From Bradyrhizobium commune (GTDB lineage Bacteria; Pseudomonadota; Alphaproteobacteria; Rhizobiales; Xanthobacteraceae): a stretch of 64,000 nt of DNA. The DNA lies in assembly GCF_015624505.1 (NCBI RefSeq), contig NZ_CP061379.1, positions 4,526,001 to 4,590,000 of the forward strand. Reading direction: 5' to 3'. The translations under genes were made by a program, and so were the position numbers. The notes below the pieces were generated by a model. It saw nothing but the letters and a program-made list of their open reading frames with translations. It made no database searches and had not been told where the DNA came from. Shown piece by piece: positions 52,101-60,764 of the stretch (position 1 is the first letter of the stretch; each line of letters starts with the position of its first letter).

Positions 52101-52318
52101 CGCTGATGCTCGGCCACGGCACCGGCGCCGAGATCCGTCAGCCGCTTGGCTACGCCATGGTCGGCGGCCTGATCGTCAGCCAGGCGCTGACGTTGTTCAC
52201 CACGCCGGTCGTCTATCTCTATCTCGACAAGTTCTCGAACCTGTTCAAGAGCCATCCGGCCGTGGACGAAGGGCACGAGGCGGCCGAGCGCGGCACCGTC
52301 AAGGAAGCCGCCGAGTAG
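49181..52318 (+). CDS. RND multidrug efflux pump (MdtB/MdtC-like)
   Basis: A 1045-residue inner-membrane pump. Twelve transmembrane segments in two repeats are visible (first TM near residues 10-30; IALVVMVIFVFLRSFWATMIPTITVPLALLG near 345; a second set after 860), with two large periplasmic loops. The proton-relay residues lie in VGFVVDDAIVMLEN. It exports drugs or other amphiphiles together with the adaptor, driven by the proton gradient. It overlaps the adaptor by four bases. No outer-membrane partner gene is adjacent. Confidence 0.92.
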   Translation: MTEGGISAPFIRYPIGTSLLMAGILFVGLVAYPLLPVAPLPQVDFPTIQITANLPGGSPETMASSVAQPLERQFAQIPGIAQMTSTSYLGTASITIQFDLNRSIDGAANDVQGAINAASGQLPKNLPSPPTYRKVNPADSPILLLSATSDTLPLTTVSDSIDAQLAQQISQISGVAQVFIGGQQKPSVRVQIDPAKLVAKGLSLEDVRSAIAITTVDSPKGNIDGEKRAYTIYANDQLLQSKDWNDVIIAYRNGGPLRIKDIGQAVTGPEDAKQAAWANGKRGVFLVVFKQPGANVIETVDRIKATLPRLVAAIPPAVKIEVISDRTTTIRAAVEDVQFTLLLTIALVVMVIFVFLRSFWATMIPTITVPLALLGACALMWVFGYSLDNLSLMALTIAVGFVVDDAIVMLENITRYIEEGEKPLAAAFRGSKEIGFTIVSISISLVAVLIPLLLMGGIIGRLFREFAVVLAMTIFVSMFVSLTLTPMMASRFLRSHSEVTHGKFYQWSESAFDAMLRGYEYVLDHAMAWRRTTLVIFFATLALSVYLFILIPKGFFPQQDVGLITATSEASQDISFAEMQRRQVELGKIVIDDHDVASVAMNIGGSGRAGNNGNMFITLKPRNERDASAQQIIARLRPKLEKVSGARLYMQAAQDVRLGGRPTRTQFEFTLQDADLGELNSWAPKILAKMQTLPELRDVATDQQTQGTTVQLKINRDTASRYGIQPQLIDDTLYDAFGQRQVAQYFTQLNSYHVILEILPEMQGNLDSLNKLYLKSPLTGDQVPLSTFATWTTDPVRSLSISHQGQFPAITISFNLAQGVALGQATESVQKAMADLGAPATLNSSFQGTAQAFQQSLGTVPLLILAALVVVYLILGILYESYIHPITILSTLPSAGVGALAILMAAGFEFSLIALIGVILLIGIVKKNGIMMVDFAIAAERDGKTPEESIRQAALLRFRPIMMTTMAALLGGVPLMLGHGTGAEIRQPLGYAMVGGLIVSQALTLFTTPVVYLYLDKFSNLFKSHPAVDEGHEAAERGTVKEAAE

Positions 52319-52382
52319 GCTTGCGCCGCAGGTCTCGCAACGCTACAGCGAGCCCCCCGGTTCACGCCAACGCGGTCACGCC

Positions 52383-52955
52383 ATGCCCATGCAATCCAGA
52401 CTTGTCGCCCTCGCCGCCATCGTCCTGTTGTCGACGGGCGCCGGGTATGCCCAGCAGGGCGCCAAGAAAAACGCAGCTCCGCCGGCCCCGGCCGCACAGC
52501 CCGCGCCTGCGCCGACACAGCCGCAGGCCGATAGTGCAGGCGCGCAGCAACCCGGCTGGATCGCGCGCTGCACAAGCGCCAGTCGCGACGCCCCGCTCGA
52601 ATGCGCGATCGAGCAGAACGCGGTCCTGACCAAGACCGGCCAGACCATCGTCCTGATCAATATCCGCATCGCGCCCGACACCCGCACACCGGTGGCGCTG
52701 CTGCAGCTGCCGCTCGGCCTCAATCTGCCGGTCGGCGCCAAGCTTCAGGTCGACGAAGGCAAGACAGTCGACCTCCAGATCCAGACCTGCGAGAACCGCG
52801 GCTGCTACGCGTCGACACCGATCGCGCCGGACCTGCTGGCGAGCCTGAAGTCGGGCAAGCAATTGAAGGTCTCGTTCCAGAACATGGCTAAGGAGACGAT
52901 CGCGATCCCGATGCCGCTGAACGACTTTGCCGCGGCCTACGACAAGATCAAGTAG
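52383..52955 (+). CDS. Invasion-associated locus B (IalB) family protein
   Basis: A 190-residue exported protein. A Sec signal peptide (MPMQSRLVALAAIVLLSTGAGYAQQ) is followed by a Pro/Ala/Gln linker (about 25-55), then the IalB domain (about 58-185; PGWIARC, PLECAIEQN, CENRGCY with paired Cys). The function is unknown; IalB was first described in Bartonella. It lies 64 bases after the RND pump and ends 28 bases before the convergent livF. Confidence 0.85.
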   Translation: MPMQSRLVALAAIVLLSTGAGYAQQGAKKNAAPPAPAAQPAPAPTQPQADSAGAQQPGWIARCTSASRDAPLECAIEQNAVLTKTGQTIVLINIRIAPDTRTPVALLQLPLGLNLPVGAKLQVDEGKTVDLQIQTCENRGCYASTPIAPDLLASLKSGKQLKVSFQNMAKETIAIPMPLNDFAAAYDKIK

Positions 52956-52983
52956 CGGGCGCTTCTTTAGGTCGGAAGATCGC

Positions 52984-53703
52984 TCACCCGACTCCGAGAT
53001 AGGCCTTCTGCACCTGCGGATCCTCCGCGAGCGCTGCGGCCGTGCCTGACAGCACGCTCTTGCCGACCTGGAGCACGGTCGCGAAATCCGAGACTTCCAG
53101 CGCGAGCTCGATCGACTGCTCAGCCAGCAGGATGGTCAGGCCCTCGCGATGCAGGCGGCCAAAAGTCTCGTACATGGACTCGACCACCGCGGGTGCGAGG
53201 CCGAGCGACGGTTCGTCCAGCATCAAGAGCTTCGGGTCGCTCATCAGCGCGCGGCCGACCGCAAGCATCTGCCGCTCGCCACCGGACATGGTGCCGGCGC
53301 GCTGGTTGCGGCGCTCCTTCAGGCGCGGAAAAATCTCGTAGACGCGCTCGAGCAGCGTGGCCTGGCGCGACTTGTCGTGCAGCGGGGTTGCACCGAGCAT
53401 GAGGTTGTTCTCGACGCTCTGCTGCACGAACAGCCGCCAGCCCTCCGGCGACAGCGCCAGACCCTTGCGCACGATCGCAAACGCCTTCCCGCCGGCGATC
53501 TCCTCGCCGCGAAAGCTGATCGATCCGGAGTGCACAGGAATGAGGCCTGCGATCGCGTTCAAGGTCGTGGTTTTACCGCCGCCGTTGGACCCGAGCAGTG
53601 CGACCACGCTGCCTTCGGGCACCTCCAGCGAGACGTCGGACACGCCGATCAGGTCGCCATAGCGCACCTCGAGATGCTCGATCCGCAGCAAGGGCCCGCT
53701 CAT
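52984..53703 (-). CDS. livF: Branched-chain amino acid-type ABC ATPase LivF
   Basis: A 239-residue ATPase. Walker A GSNGGGKTT (residues about 34-42), signature MSGGERQMLAVGRA, Walker B LLMLDEPSLGLAP. LivF-type ATPases energise HAAT importers. It is the last gene of the LIV operon; its start overlaps the livG stop by four bases. Confidence 0.92.
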   Translation of the reverse strand: MSGPLLRIEHLEVRYGDLIGVSDVSLEVPEGSVVALLGSNGGGKTTTLNAIAGLIPVHSGSISFRGEEIAGGKAFAIVRKGLALSPEGWRLFVQQSVENNLMLGATPLHDKSRQATLLERVYEIFPRLKERRNQRAGTMSGGERQMLAVGRALMSDPKLLMLDEPSLGLAPAVVESMYETFGRLHREGLTILLAEQSIELALEVSDFATVLQVGKSVLSGTAAALAEDPQVQKAYLGVG

Positions 53704-54467
53704 AGCTCCGGCCCACCCAACAGCTCGACTGGCGTGTGGCCGGCGGCGGCCTTCGCGGCGCGGGTGCCGAGGTACGCCGCGATGACGGCCGGGTTGGACG
53801 TGACCTCACGCGGCGAGCCGCGCGCGATCTCCTTGCCCTGGTGAAACACCATGACGCGGCTTGCGAGCGACATGATCACTTCCATGATGTGCTCGACGAT
53901 GACGAGCGCGATGCCGGAGCGATGGATGTCGCGCACCAGATCGATCGCGAGCTTCACCTCATGCGCGTTGAGGCCGGCCATGGCCTCATCGAGCAGCAGC
54001 ACCTTTGGCTCGGTAGCAAGCGCCCGCGCGATTTCCAGCCGCTTGCGGCCGGCCGTGCCGAGCGAGCGCGCCGGCGCATACGCAAGCCGGCTCATGCCGA
54101 CGCGCGCGAGCACCGCGCGCGCTTTCGCTTCGGCCTCCTTGCGATGCGCGGTGCGCAGGAAGGCGCCGATCATGACGTTTTCGAGCACCGTCATGCCTTC
54201 AAAGGTCTGCGGCACCTGGAAGGTACGCGCGAGCCCGAGCCCGGCGCGATGCTCCGGCGTGAATTCGGTGATGTCGTGGCCCTCGAACAACACGTGGCCC
54301 GAGGTGGTCTTGAGATCGCCGGTGAGGCAATTGAAGAAGGTGGATTTTCCGGCACCATTCGGACCGATCAGGCCGAGGATGTCGCCCTGCTCCAGGGTCG
54401 CGGAAGCATCGTCCACTGCCTTGAAGCTGCCGAATGCTTTCGTAATTCCGCGCGCCTCAAGGAGCAT
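53700..54467 (-). CDS. livG: Branched-chain amino acid-type ABC ATPase LivG
   Basis: A 255-residue ATPase. Walker A GPNGAGKST, Walker B VLLLDEAMAGL, H-loop VIVEHIMEVIMSL and the LivG-type C-terminal end (GSPREVTSNPAVIAAYLG). The usual signature LSGGQ is degenerate here (LGTAGRKRLEIARAL). Its start overlaps the livM stop by 11 bases. Confidence 0.9.
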   Translation of the reverse strand: MLLEARGITKAFGSFKAVDDASATLEQGDILGLIGPNGAGKSTFFNCLTGDLKTTSGHVLFEGHDITEFTPEHRAGLGLARTFQVPQTFEGMTVLENVMIGAFLRTAHRKEAEAKARAVLARVGMSRLAYAPARSLGTAGRKRLEIARALATEPKVLLLDEAMAGLNAHEVKLAIDLVRDIHRSGIALVIVEHIMEVIMSLASRVMVFHQGKEIARGSPREVTSNPAVIAAYLGTRAAKAAAGHTPVELLGGPEL

Positions 54468-55428
54468 GGCTTGCTCCTGTGTCGGCGGCAGCTTTCTTCC
54501 TGCGCATGACCAGGCTGAGCAGGCCGCCCGGCTGGAAGCGCGCGATCAACACGATGATGGCGCCGTAAGCCACAAAGGTGAGCCCGGCGCCCTTGCCGCC
54601 GAGCCAGCTGTTGGAAATCTCCTCCAGCGGCACCAGGATCGCGGCACCGACCAGCGGCCCGAACAACAGCCCCGCGCCGCCCAGAGCCGCCATGATCAGG
54701 ATTTTCACCGAGATCAGGATGCCGAAACCGGACTCGGGATCGACGAAGCCGAACATCATCGCATAGAGCGCGCCGGCGACGGCGGTCAGCGCCGCGCTGA
54801 GCATATAAGCATAGAGCTTTGTGCGGCTCGCGGGCGCACCGAGCGAGCGCGCGGCGCGCTCGGAATCCTTGATCGCACGCAGGTAAAATCCCATCCGGCT
54901 GTTGGTCATCCACCAGGTGATGAGCAGCGTGATCGCGAGGACGGAGAGGAAGAGATAGTAATACGGCAGCGACGACAGGAACGAGAGATCGAAGATGTTG
55001 CGCGGCACCGTCGGCCCCGAGAGGCCAACCGCTGCGCCCAACCATTCGGTGTTGGTGACGATCAGCCGCATCGTCTCGGCCACCGCGATCGTCGCCATGC
55101 TGAAATAATGGCCTGATAGCCGCAGCGTCGGCACGCCGATGATGGCGGCGAGCCCCACCGCCAGCGCGATGCCGCCGGGAATGCCGAACAGCGGCGACAG
55201 GCCGAACTTTGCGTAGGCTCCCATCGCGGCATAGGCGCCGCAGCCGAAGAACACGACATGGCCGACCGAAACCTGGCCGGCATAACCGCCGACGATGTTC
55301 CAGGCCGACGCCGCAATCGCATAGAGCAGCACCAGCGCGCCCAAACGCTGCTGGAACGGCGAGGACAGCAGCAGCGGATAGGCGATCGCAACGGCTGCGA
55401 CGACCGAGAGCCAGACCAGGCGGCGCAT
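54457..55428 (-). CDS. livM: Branched-chain amino acid-type ABC permease LivM
   Basis: A 323-residue permease starting MRRLVWLSVVAAVAIAYPLLLSSPF. Multiple hydrophobic segments include the typical NIVGGYAGQVSVGHVVFFGCGAYA and the SERAARSLGA coupling segment. The start at 55428 overlaps the livH stop by one base (TGATG). Confidence 0.92.
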   Translation of the reverse strand: MRRLVWLSVVAAVAIAYPLLLSSPFQQRLGALVLLYAIAASAWNIVGGYAGQVSVGHVVFFGCGAYAAMGAYAKFGLSPLFGIPGGIALAVGLAAIIGVPTLRLSGHYFSMATIAVAETMRLIVTNTEWLGAAVGLSGPTVPRNIFDLSFLSSLPYYYLFLSVLAITLLITWWMTNSRMGFYLRAIKDSERAARSLGAPASRTKLYAYMLSAALTAVAGALYAMMFGFVDPESGFGILISVKILIMAALGGAGLLFGPLVGAAILVPLEEISNSWLGGKGAGLTFVAYGAIIVLIARFQPGGLLSLVMRRKKAAADTGASHAP

Positions 55429-56291
55429 CACATCTTCCCCATCAGGCCCTGCGGCCGGAACCAGAGGAAGAACAGGAACAGGACGTAGACGACGATGTCC
55501 TTGTAGATGGCGCCGATCAGATAGCCGGACAGCGATTCGATCACGCCGATCAGAAGCCCTGCGGCCAGGGCTCCCGGCACGCTGCCGAAGCCACCGAGCG
55601 ACACGGTGACGAAGGCGACGATGCCGAGCGTTTCGCCGACGGTCGGCACGATGTAGAAGAAGTTCGCGATCAGCGCACCGGCTAGCCCAGTAGCACCGGC
55701 TGCAATGGCCCAGGCGATCGCCTGCATGGTGTCGGGCCGGATGCCCATCAGCTGCGCCGCCGTCTGGTCCTCCGCCACCGCCAGCATCTTCGAGCCGAGC
55801 GAGGTGCGCGTCAGGAGCAGATGCAGGCCGAGCGTCACCAGCAACGCGACGACGCCGGCGAGCAGCCGGGAGGCCTCGATACGCAGGCCGGCAAAGGCAT
55901 AAGTGCCGCCGACGATGTCCTGCGGCATCGACAGGAAATTGGCACCGAACCACCAGAACACGGAATAGCGTAACAGCAACGCAAGGCCGAACGTGCCGAG
56001 GATCTGTGCCAGCATCGGCCCCTTCATGACGTCGCGGATCAAGGCGAAGTAGATCACGACCCCGACGGTCGCGAGCACCAGCGTCGCCAGCGGCGCGCCC
56101 AAGATCGGCCCTCCCCCCATCAGCGTGTAGACGACATAGGCAACGTACATGCCGAGCATGACGAAATCGCCATGTGCGAAATTGACGATGTTCATCATGC
56201 CCCACACCAGCGTGAGGCCTGACGAAAACAGGGCGTAGACGGCGCCAAGCAGAAGCCCGCCGACGATCACCTGCACGAGAACAAAAGACAT
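55428..56291 (-). CDS. livH: Branched-chain amino acid-type ABC permease LivH
   Basis: A 287-residue permease starting MSFVLVQVIVGGLLLGAVYALFSSGLTLVWGMMNIVNFAHGDFVMLGMY, the textbook LivH N-terminus. The start has no clear ribosome site and is preceded by a tandem 17-bp duplication. It is followed by livM with a one-base overlap. Confidence 0.92.
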   Translation of the reverse strand: MSFVLVQVIVGGLLLGAVYALFSSGLTLVWGMMNIVNFAHGDFVMLGMYVAYVVYTLMGGGPILGAPLATLVLATVGVVIYFALIRDVMKGPMLAQILGTFGLALLLRYSVFWWFGANFLSMPQDIVGGTYAFAGLRIEASRLLAGVVALLVTLGLHLLLTRTSLGSKMLAVAEDQTAAQLMGIRPDTMQAIAWAIAAGATGLAGALIANFFYIVPTVGETLGIVAFVTVSLGGFGSVPGALAAGLLIGVIESLSGYLIGAIYKDIVVYVLFLFFLWFRPQGLMGKM

Positions 56292-56292
56292 G

Positions 56293-56326
56293 AGCTGCGT
56301 TGCTCTGATAGCTGCGTTGCTCTGAT
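56293..56326. repeat. Tandem 17-bp duplication before livH
   Basis: AGCTGCGTTGCTCTGAT occurs twice in direct tandem (56293-56309, 56310-56326), right before the livH start codon. It is probably a slipped-strand duplication. Confidence 0.8.
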
Positions 56327-56373
56327 CAAATCAATTTGGCGAAGGCGGGGTGCACGGCCCCGACTTCAATATC

Positions 56374-57627
56374 TCACCAGGCCTTGTAGGGCAGCACCGG
56401 CGACTTCTCGGCGTTGGCCTTAGGCCAAACCGACACATAATTCTCGCCGTCCTGGAGCTGGATGATGTAGGCCGACGCCAGGATGTTCTGGCCCTTCTCG
56501 TCGAATTTCACACCCTTGTAGCCCATGATCAGCTGTTCGGTCTTGAGATCGGTTGCCTTGAGCGCGGCCTGGATCTTTGCCGGATCGGTCGAGCCCGCGC
56601 GGTCGATCGCGTCGACCAGCACGAAGAAGCCCTGCATCTGCCGTCCGACCGTGTCATCCATCTCCTCGCCGCTCTTCTTCTTGTACATGCCGGCAATGAT
56701 CGCCGAGGGCGAACCGGCCGGACCGACCGCCCAGGACGAACGGTTGAAGACGCCTTGCGAGAGCTTGCCGACCGCCTTGATGAAGGATGGATCGGAGTAG
56801 CCGGCATCGTCCGCAAGCAGAAGCGGCGGCTTGTAGTCCTGCGACTGCATGGTCTTGGCGAACAGGATCGCATCCGAGGTGTAGCTGATCATCAGCACGA
56901 CGTCGGGCTTCTTCTCCTTGAGCTGGAGTACCTGGGCCTGCACGTCGGTGGCGTTGACGGCATAGGCGACGTCGATCACGCCGCTCCGCCCCTTGTCCTT
57001 GAAGCCGGTGGCGATCGTGTTGGCGACCGAGGTGCCGTATTCGGTATTGTCGTGGACCAGCGCGATGCTGTCGGTCTTGGCGCCGGCCGCCTTCATGTCG
57101 GACAGGAATTCGTCGTAGATCCGGACGAAGTCCGGCGCGATCGGCGTGGTGCGGAAGAACCATTTGAAGCCGCGCTCGGTGAGATTGGCGGCAACCGATT
57201 CCGGCGTCAGGTAGGGAATGCCGTATTTCTCCGCGATCGCGCTGGAGGTCAACGTGATGCCGGACTGGTAGGCGCCCAGCACGGCTGCGACCTTATCCTC
57301 CGTGATCAGCCGCAACGCCTGGTTCTGCCCCGTGGCCGGACTACCCTGGTTGTCGGCGAACACAATCTCGACCTTGGCGCCACCGAGACCGGCAAGCCCC
57401 GCGTTTTTCGCCAGCGGCAGATTGCCGAGTTCGGGATGGGCGTTGTTGATGATATCCATGGCGACTTCGAGCGCCGCCTTGGCGTGTGCGCCGATCGAGG
57501 CGGTGCCGCCGGACATCGGCAGGATCGCGCCGATCTTGACGACCTTGTCCTCTGCTTTCGCGCCCGCAGTGAGCGCAATGGACATCGCGGCTGCGCAAAG
57601 CAGCCTGGTGACATGCCTCAACGCCAT
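56374..57627 (-). CDS. LIV-type ABC transporter substrate-binding protein
   Basis: A 417-residue periplasmic binding protein (type 1, amide/branched-chain amino acid). The Sec signal ends near residue 25 (AGAKAEDK). Mature domain features: KIGAILPMSGGTASIG, VFADNQGSPATGQNQALRLI, and SYTSDAILFAKT. It is the first gene of the LIV operon (82 bases before livH); the bound amino acid or amide is unknown. Confidence 0.9.
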   Translation of the reverse strand: MALRHVTRLLCAAAMSIALTAGAKAEDKVVKIGAILPMSGGTASIGAHAKAALEVAMDIINNAHPELGNLPLAKNAGLAGLGGAKVEIVFADNQGSPATGQNQALRLITEDKVAAVLGAYQSGITLTSSAIAEKYGIPYLTPESVAANLTERGFKWFFRTTPIAPDFVRIYDEFLSDMKAAGAKTDSIALVHDNTEYGTSVANTIATGFKDKGRSGVIDVAYAVNATDVQAQVLQLKEKKPDVVLMISYTSDAILFAKTMQSQDYKPPLLLADDAGYSDPSFIKAVGKLSQGVFNRSSWAVGPAGSPSAIIAGMYKKKSGEEMDDTVGRQMQGFFVLVDAIDRAGSTDPAKIQAALKATDLKTEQLIMGYKGVKFDEKGQNILASAYIIQLQDGENYVSVWPKANAEKSPVLPYKAW

Positions 57628-57850
57628 GAAATCAGACCTCCCAAGAGGTTTCCCCGACCAAGATTTTTGGAAGCCTAAGTGCCCGCTTCCGTTTGATTAT
57701 GCCTGGCGGCGAGAGGATGGCATGCCAGAAGTTCACCGGCAAGGTGAAACGGATTGCGACAATGCTGCATGAGGAAGCAGCGATGCCGGACGGCGCGGGC
57801 GGACTCAATCTCGCCGCGACTGGCGTGAACGAGACAACCGGTGTTTGCCT

Positions 57851-57888
57851 CGATCGGTGGGTTAGCCGTAGGCGTAACCCACCGATCG
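57851..57888. repeat. Perfect hairpin repeat downstream of the DUF1428 gene
   Basis: CGATCGGTGGGTTA and TAACCCACCGATCG are perfect 14-bp arms around GCCGTAGGCG. It is a dispersed repeat type of Bradyrhizobium and, being five bases beyond the DUF1428 stop (minus strand), may serve as its terminator. Confidence 0.7.
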
Positions 57889-57893
57889 TGCGT

Positions 57894-58256
57894 TCAACCA
57901 ACTACGTCGCTCGCCCGCAGCAGCGTCGTGAAGCCGCCATAGATCATGCGCTTGCCGTCGAACGGCATGTCGGCGGCCTTGAGGCGTGGGTCCGCCATCA
58001 CCTTCGCGTTGACGGCATCGCGCGCCTCCCGGTCGCGGTAGACGATCCAGGAGAACACCACGACCTCGTCCTCCGTCGCCATCACCGCGCGCGGAAACGA
58101 TGTCAGCTGGCCATAGGGCACGTCGTCGCCGATGCATTCGACATAATCGAGCGCGCCATGCTCCAGCCATACCGCACAGGCCGTCCTCGCCAGCGCGCGG
58201 TAGGCGTCGATCTTGTCCTTTGGCACGGCCAGCACGAAACCATCGATATAGGGCAT
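57894..58256 (-). CDS. DUF1428 family protein
   Basis: A 120-residue dimeric ferredoxin-like fold protein starting MPYIDGFVLAVPKDKIDAYRALA; VVVFSWIVYRDREARDAVNAKVMADPR and MIYGGFTTLL are conserved segments. The function is unknown. AAGGAG eight bases before ATG 58256 supports the start; the longer frame runs across the tRNA and is not real. Confidence 0.88.
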   Translation of the reverse strand: MPYIDGFVLAVPKDKIDAYRALARTACAVWLEHGALDYVECIGDDVPYGQLTSFPRAVMATEDEVVVFSWIVYRDREARDAVNAKVMADPRLKAADMPFDGKRMIYGGFTTLLRASDVVG

Positions 58257-58352
58257 TTGCGAATCTCCTTGGTTGTATGTCCCAAGGACGAAGGCGCGCG
58301 TGGCAATCCGACCGGAGCGCGCGATTTTCGGGTGAGGCAAAACGCCCGGAAT

Positions 58353-58426
58353 TGGCTGGGGAACCTGGATTCGAACCAAGACAAACAGAGTCAGAGTCTG
58401 TTGTGCTACCGTTACACCATTCCCCA
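58353..58426 (-). tRNA. tRNA-Gln (anticodon CTG)
   Basis: On the minus strand a full cloverleaf is visible: acceptor TGGGGAA/TTCCCCA, D-stem GTG/CAC, anticodon stem ACAGA/TCTGT with loop CTCTGAC (anticodon CTG), T-stem CTTGG/CCAGG with loop TTCGAAT, discriminator G and an encoded CCA (58353-58355). Confidence 0.95.
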
Positions 58427-58597
58427 ACGGAATAGCCGAACAAATCCAATACTTTACTGATCTGTTCGACTGCGGCCGGAAGCGCGTTTGGCGCAAATCA
58501 CGGCTCGGGCGTGGCAGCGTTCTACCTGCTCGCACCTGGGCTGGCAAGCGCTGCGGCGCATGGGGGGCGGTCGGCCACCCGAGGACTGGCGGTACGC

Positions 58598-58801
58598 CTA
58601 TTCCGGTACGAGCGTTGCGAGCCCGGCTTCGATGACCGTGATTTCCTGGCTGACCTGCGCGATCGCCTGCTTCGGGTCGACACCGGTGACGGACGTCAGC
58701 TGCCGCAGCAGATCCTGCCGATGCGCCAAAATATCCTCAAGCGCGTGGCGGTCGTTCAGCCGCACATATCCTTCGACGATCAATTCAAGGGAACGAGACA
58801 T
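58598..58801 (-). CDS. Small helical protein, unknown
   Basis: A 67-residue ORF: MSRSLELIVEGYVRLNDRHALEDILAHRQDLLRQL..., acidic and helical with low complexity absent. GAGAG lies upstream of the ATG. No family is recognised. Amino-acid usage is unlike the Arg-rich shadows nearby, which favours a real gene. Confidence 0.5.
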   Translation of the reverse strand: MSRSLELIVEGYVRLNDRHALEDILAHRQDLLRQLTSVTGVDPKQAIAQVSQEITVIEAGLATLVPE

Positions 58802-59015
58802 CGTGCTCTCAATTCAAATGCTATTTTCTGGACGCTGAAAATATCCCGATCGCACGCCGCGCGCGCGAACGATATGCGGTAAACCTTGATCAGTAAGATT
58901 AACGCGCGGCCCAGGCGATGCCGCAGCACATCAGATGGATCAACTCGTTTCACGATCTTCGGAGAGCGGATGCCTTGGGCATATCGACAAAGCCATCTGG
59001 CATCAGTCGCCGCAC

Positions 59016-59921
59016 CTAGATCACGATGCGGTCGAGGTCTGAGGCGATCCGGGTGTTTGGAAATATTCGTGTCGCCTCGGCCAGGATCTCGTCGTCCTCA
59101 TAGCGACCCGACACATGATTGAGCACGAGCTGCCCGACATTGTTCGCGGCAGCAAACGCGGCCGCCTCTGCCGCAGTGAGATGGCCGTAGTCCCGGGCGG
59201 TCTGCGCATCGCGGTCGAGAAAGGTTGCCTCGATTACCAGCAGGTCGGCGTTCGCAACATATCTGGAGAGCCCCTCGGTGCTCTCGGTGTCGCCGATCAC
59301 CGCCAGCTTCCTGCCACCGCCCGGCGGCCCCAGCACATCTTCCGGATCGATCGTCCTGCCGTCGGCGATCACGACCGGTCGTCCTGCGGCCAACTCTCCG
59401 CGCATCGGACCGTCGGGGACACCGAGCGCCACGAGGCGGTCGGGCCTGAGGTGACGACGTGCAAGACTTTGGAAGACGAAGCCGAAACTGTCGGTGTCGC
59501 GATGGTGGACCGGAAAGCAATCAATGGTGAAGTCGCCGGCATCGATGACCTCGCCTTCGGTCAACGCTGCGAACTCGACCGGGATCGGCGCCCGGCCCTC
59601 GCCCCAGAGCCCCGCAAGCATCCGGATCACGATGTCGATCGTGCCGGACCCGCCATGGATGGTCATCACGTCGGACGTCTGGCGCAACCCCAGCGTCGAA
59701 AACAGGCCGGGGATGCCGAGCACATGATCGAAATGACCATGCGTCAGCAGGATGCGGTCAAGGCGCCGAAAGCCGGCGCCGCTCCGCAACAGCTGACGCT
59801 GCGTGCCCTCACCGCAATCGATCAGGATGCGCTGGCCCGCGGCCTCGACGAGAAGGGCGGGATGATTGCGTTCGGCGGATGGAACGCTGGCGGAGGTCCC
59901 GAGAAATGTCAGGGCGAACAT
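59016..59921 (-). CDS. rnz: Ribonuclease Z-like metallo-beta-lactamase-fold protein
   Basis: A 301-residue protein. The zinc motif H61-x-H63-x-D65-H66 (THGHFDHVLGIPG), the N-terminal FLGTSASVPSAERNHPAL, VFPVHH-like CFPVHHRDTDSFGF and the C-terminal ATFLDRDAQTARDYGHLTAAEAA and NHVSGRY all fit the RNase Z / tRNase Z group, which removes 3' trailers from tRNA precursors. The ATG at 59921 is used; a GTG at 59930 is close and possible. The substrate could also be another phosphodiester. Confidence 0.8.
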   Translation of the reverse strand: MFALTFLGTSASVPSAERNHPALLVEAAGQRILIDCGEGTQRQLLRSGAGFRRLDRILLTHGHFDHVLGIPGLFSTLGLRQTSDVMTIHGGSGTIDIVIRMLAGLWGEGRAPIPVEFAALTEGEVIDAGDFTIDCFPVHHRDTDSFGFVFQSLARRHLRPDRLVALGVPDGPMRGELAAGRPVVIADGRTIDPEDVLGPPGGGRKLAVIGDTESTEGLSRYVANADLLVIEATFLDRDAQTARDYGHLTAAEAAAFAAANNVGQLVLNHVSGRYEDDEILAEATRIFPNTRIASDLDRIVI

Positions 59922-59976
59922 TGTGACCACGTGTCCTGCAGATCGGCGCGTTCATCCGCTCGCGATAAGCGGAACC

Positions 59977-60579
59977 TTACTGGCGCTCCGACTGCGCCTC
60001 AACGGCCTGCACCGCCACGGTCGCCACCTGCCGCAGCGCCTCGCGGTCGGAGCCCGATGATGCCATCACGCCCATGCCGACCGAGACCGCCGAGACATAG
60101 CGCGCGAGTGCGGCTGGGTCCGCGCTCTCCTTGAGATCGCCTTCCGCCTTGGCGCGGACGAAACGATCGCGCAATTGATCTTCGTTCTGGGCGCGACGCG
60201 CGGCGAGCTCGAAGGGGACGTTTTCGGAGCCGGTGCCGCAGGCGATGCCGCCCTGCACGAGCAGGCAGCCGGGCGGATTGGCCGGATCGGTCTGCTTGTC
60301 GGCGATCCCCATCAGCATCCGCTCGGCGACATCGCGGGCGGTGGATGCGGCGACCACCTCGTCCATCCAGACGCTGCGCAACTTGGTGTAGCGGTCGAGC
60401 GCGGCCTTCAGCAGGCCTTCCTTATTACCGAAGCAGGCATAAAGGCTCGGCGGGTTGATGCCCATGGCTTCGGTGAGTTGGGCAATGGTGGCGCCCTCAT
60501 AGCCGTGGCGCCAAAACACTTCCATCGCCTGATCCAACGCGATTTCGGCGTCGAATTCGCGGGGGCGTCCCATGCCCAT
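59977..60579 (-). CDS. TetR family transcriptional regulator
   Basis: A 200-residue regulator. The N-terminal helix-turn-helix is GYEGATIAQLTEAMGINPPSLYACFGNKEGLL (about residues 25-57); the rest is the helical ligand domain with GCLLVQGGIACG. GGAGG eight bases upstream supports ATG 60579. It is divergent from the RND operon at 60781, whose promoter region holds a perfect TetR-type palindrome, so it is the likely repressor. Confidence 0.88.
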   Translation of the reverse strand: MGMGRPREFDAEIALDQAMEVFWRHGYEGATIAQLTEAMGINPPSLYACFGNKEGLLKAALDRYTKLRSVWMDEVVAASTARDVAERMLMGIADKQTDPANPPGCLLVQGGIACGTGSENVPFELAARRAQNEDQLRDRFVRAKAEGDLKESADPAALARYVSAVSVGMGVMASSGSDREALRQVATVAVQAVEAQSERQ

Positions 60580-60748
60580 CTGCCTGTCCTCCTCGGAATT
60601 GGCGTCGTCCCCCACCTTAACGCCTGACTCTATCTGCTTGTTCTAGCTTTATTTTCGCTTCCGCCTTCCAATTCTTGCGGTAAGCGGCTACAATTTTCTT
60701 AGCAATCAGTACATAAGTATCTTGCGCTGCGATATCCAGCTCCACATC

Positions 60749-60764
60749 TGTAGTGAACACTACA
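60749..60764. promoter_or_regulatory. TetR-type operator
   Basis: TGTAGTGAACACTACA is a perfect 7-2-7 palindrome, 16 bases before the adaptor start at 60781 and about 170 bases upstream of the TetR start. The spacing fits repression of the RND operon and maybe autoregulation. Confidence 0.65.

Noticed and set aside
54457..56205. Apparent 582-residue LivM with a long N-terminal extension
   Set aside because: The extension is livH read out of frame; the true livM start at 55428 overlaps the livH stop in the usual way.
58353..58426. tRNA-Gln as a possible integration site for a mobile island
   Set aside because: No integrase, no direct repeat of the tRNA end and no change in gene style on either side.
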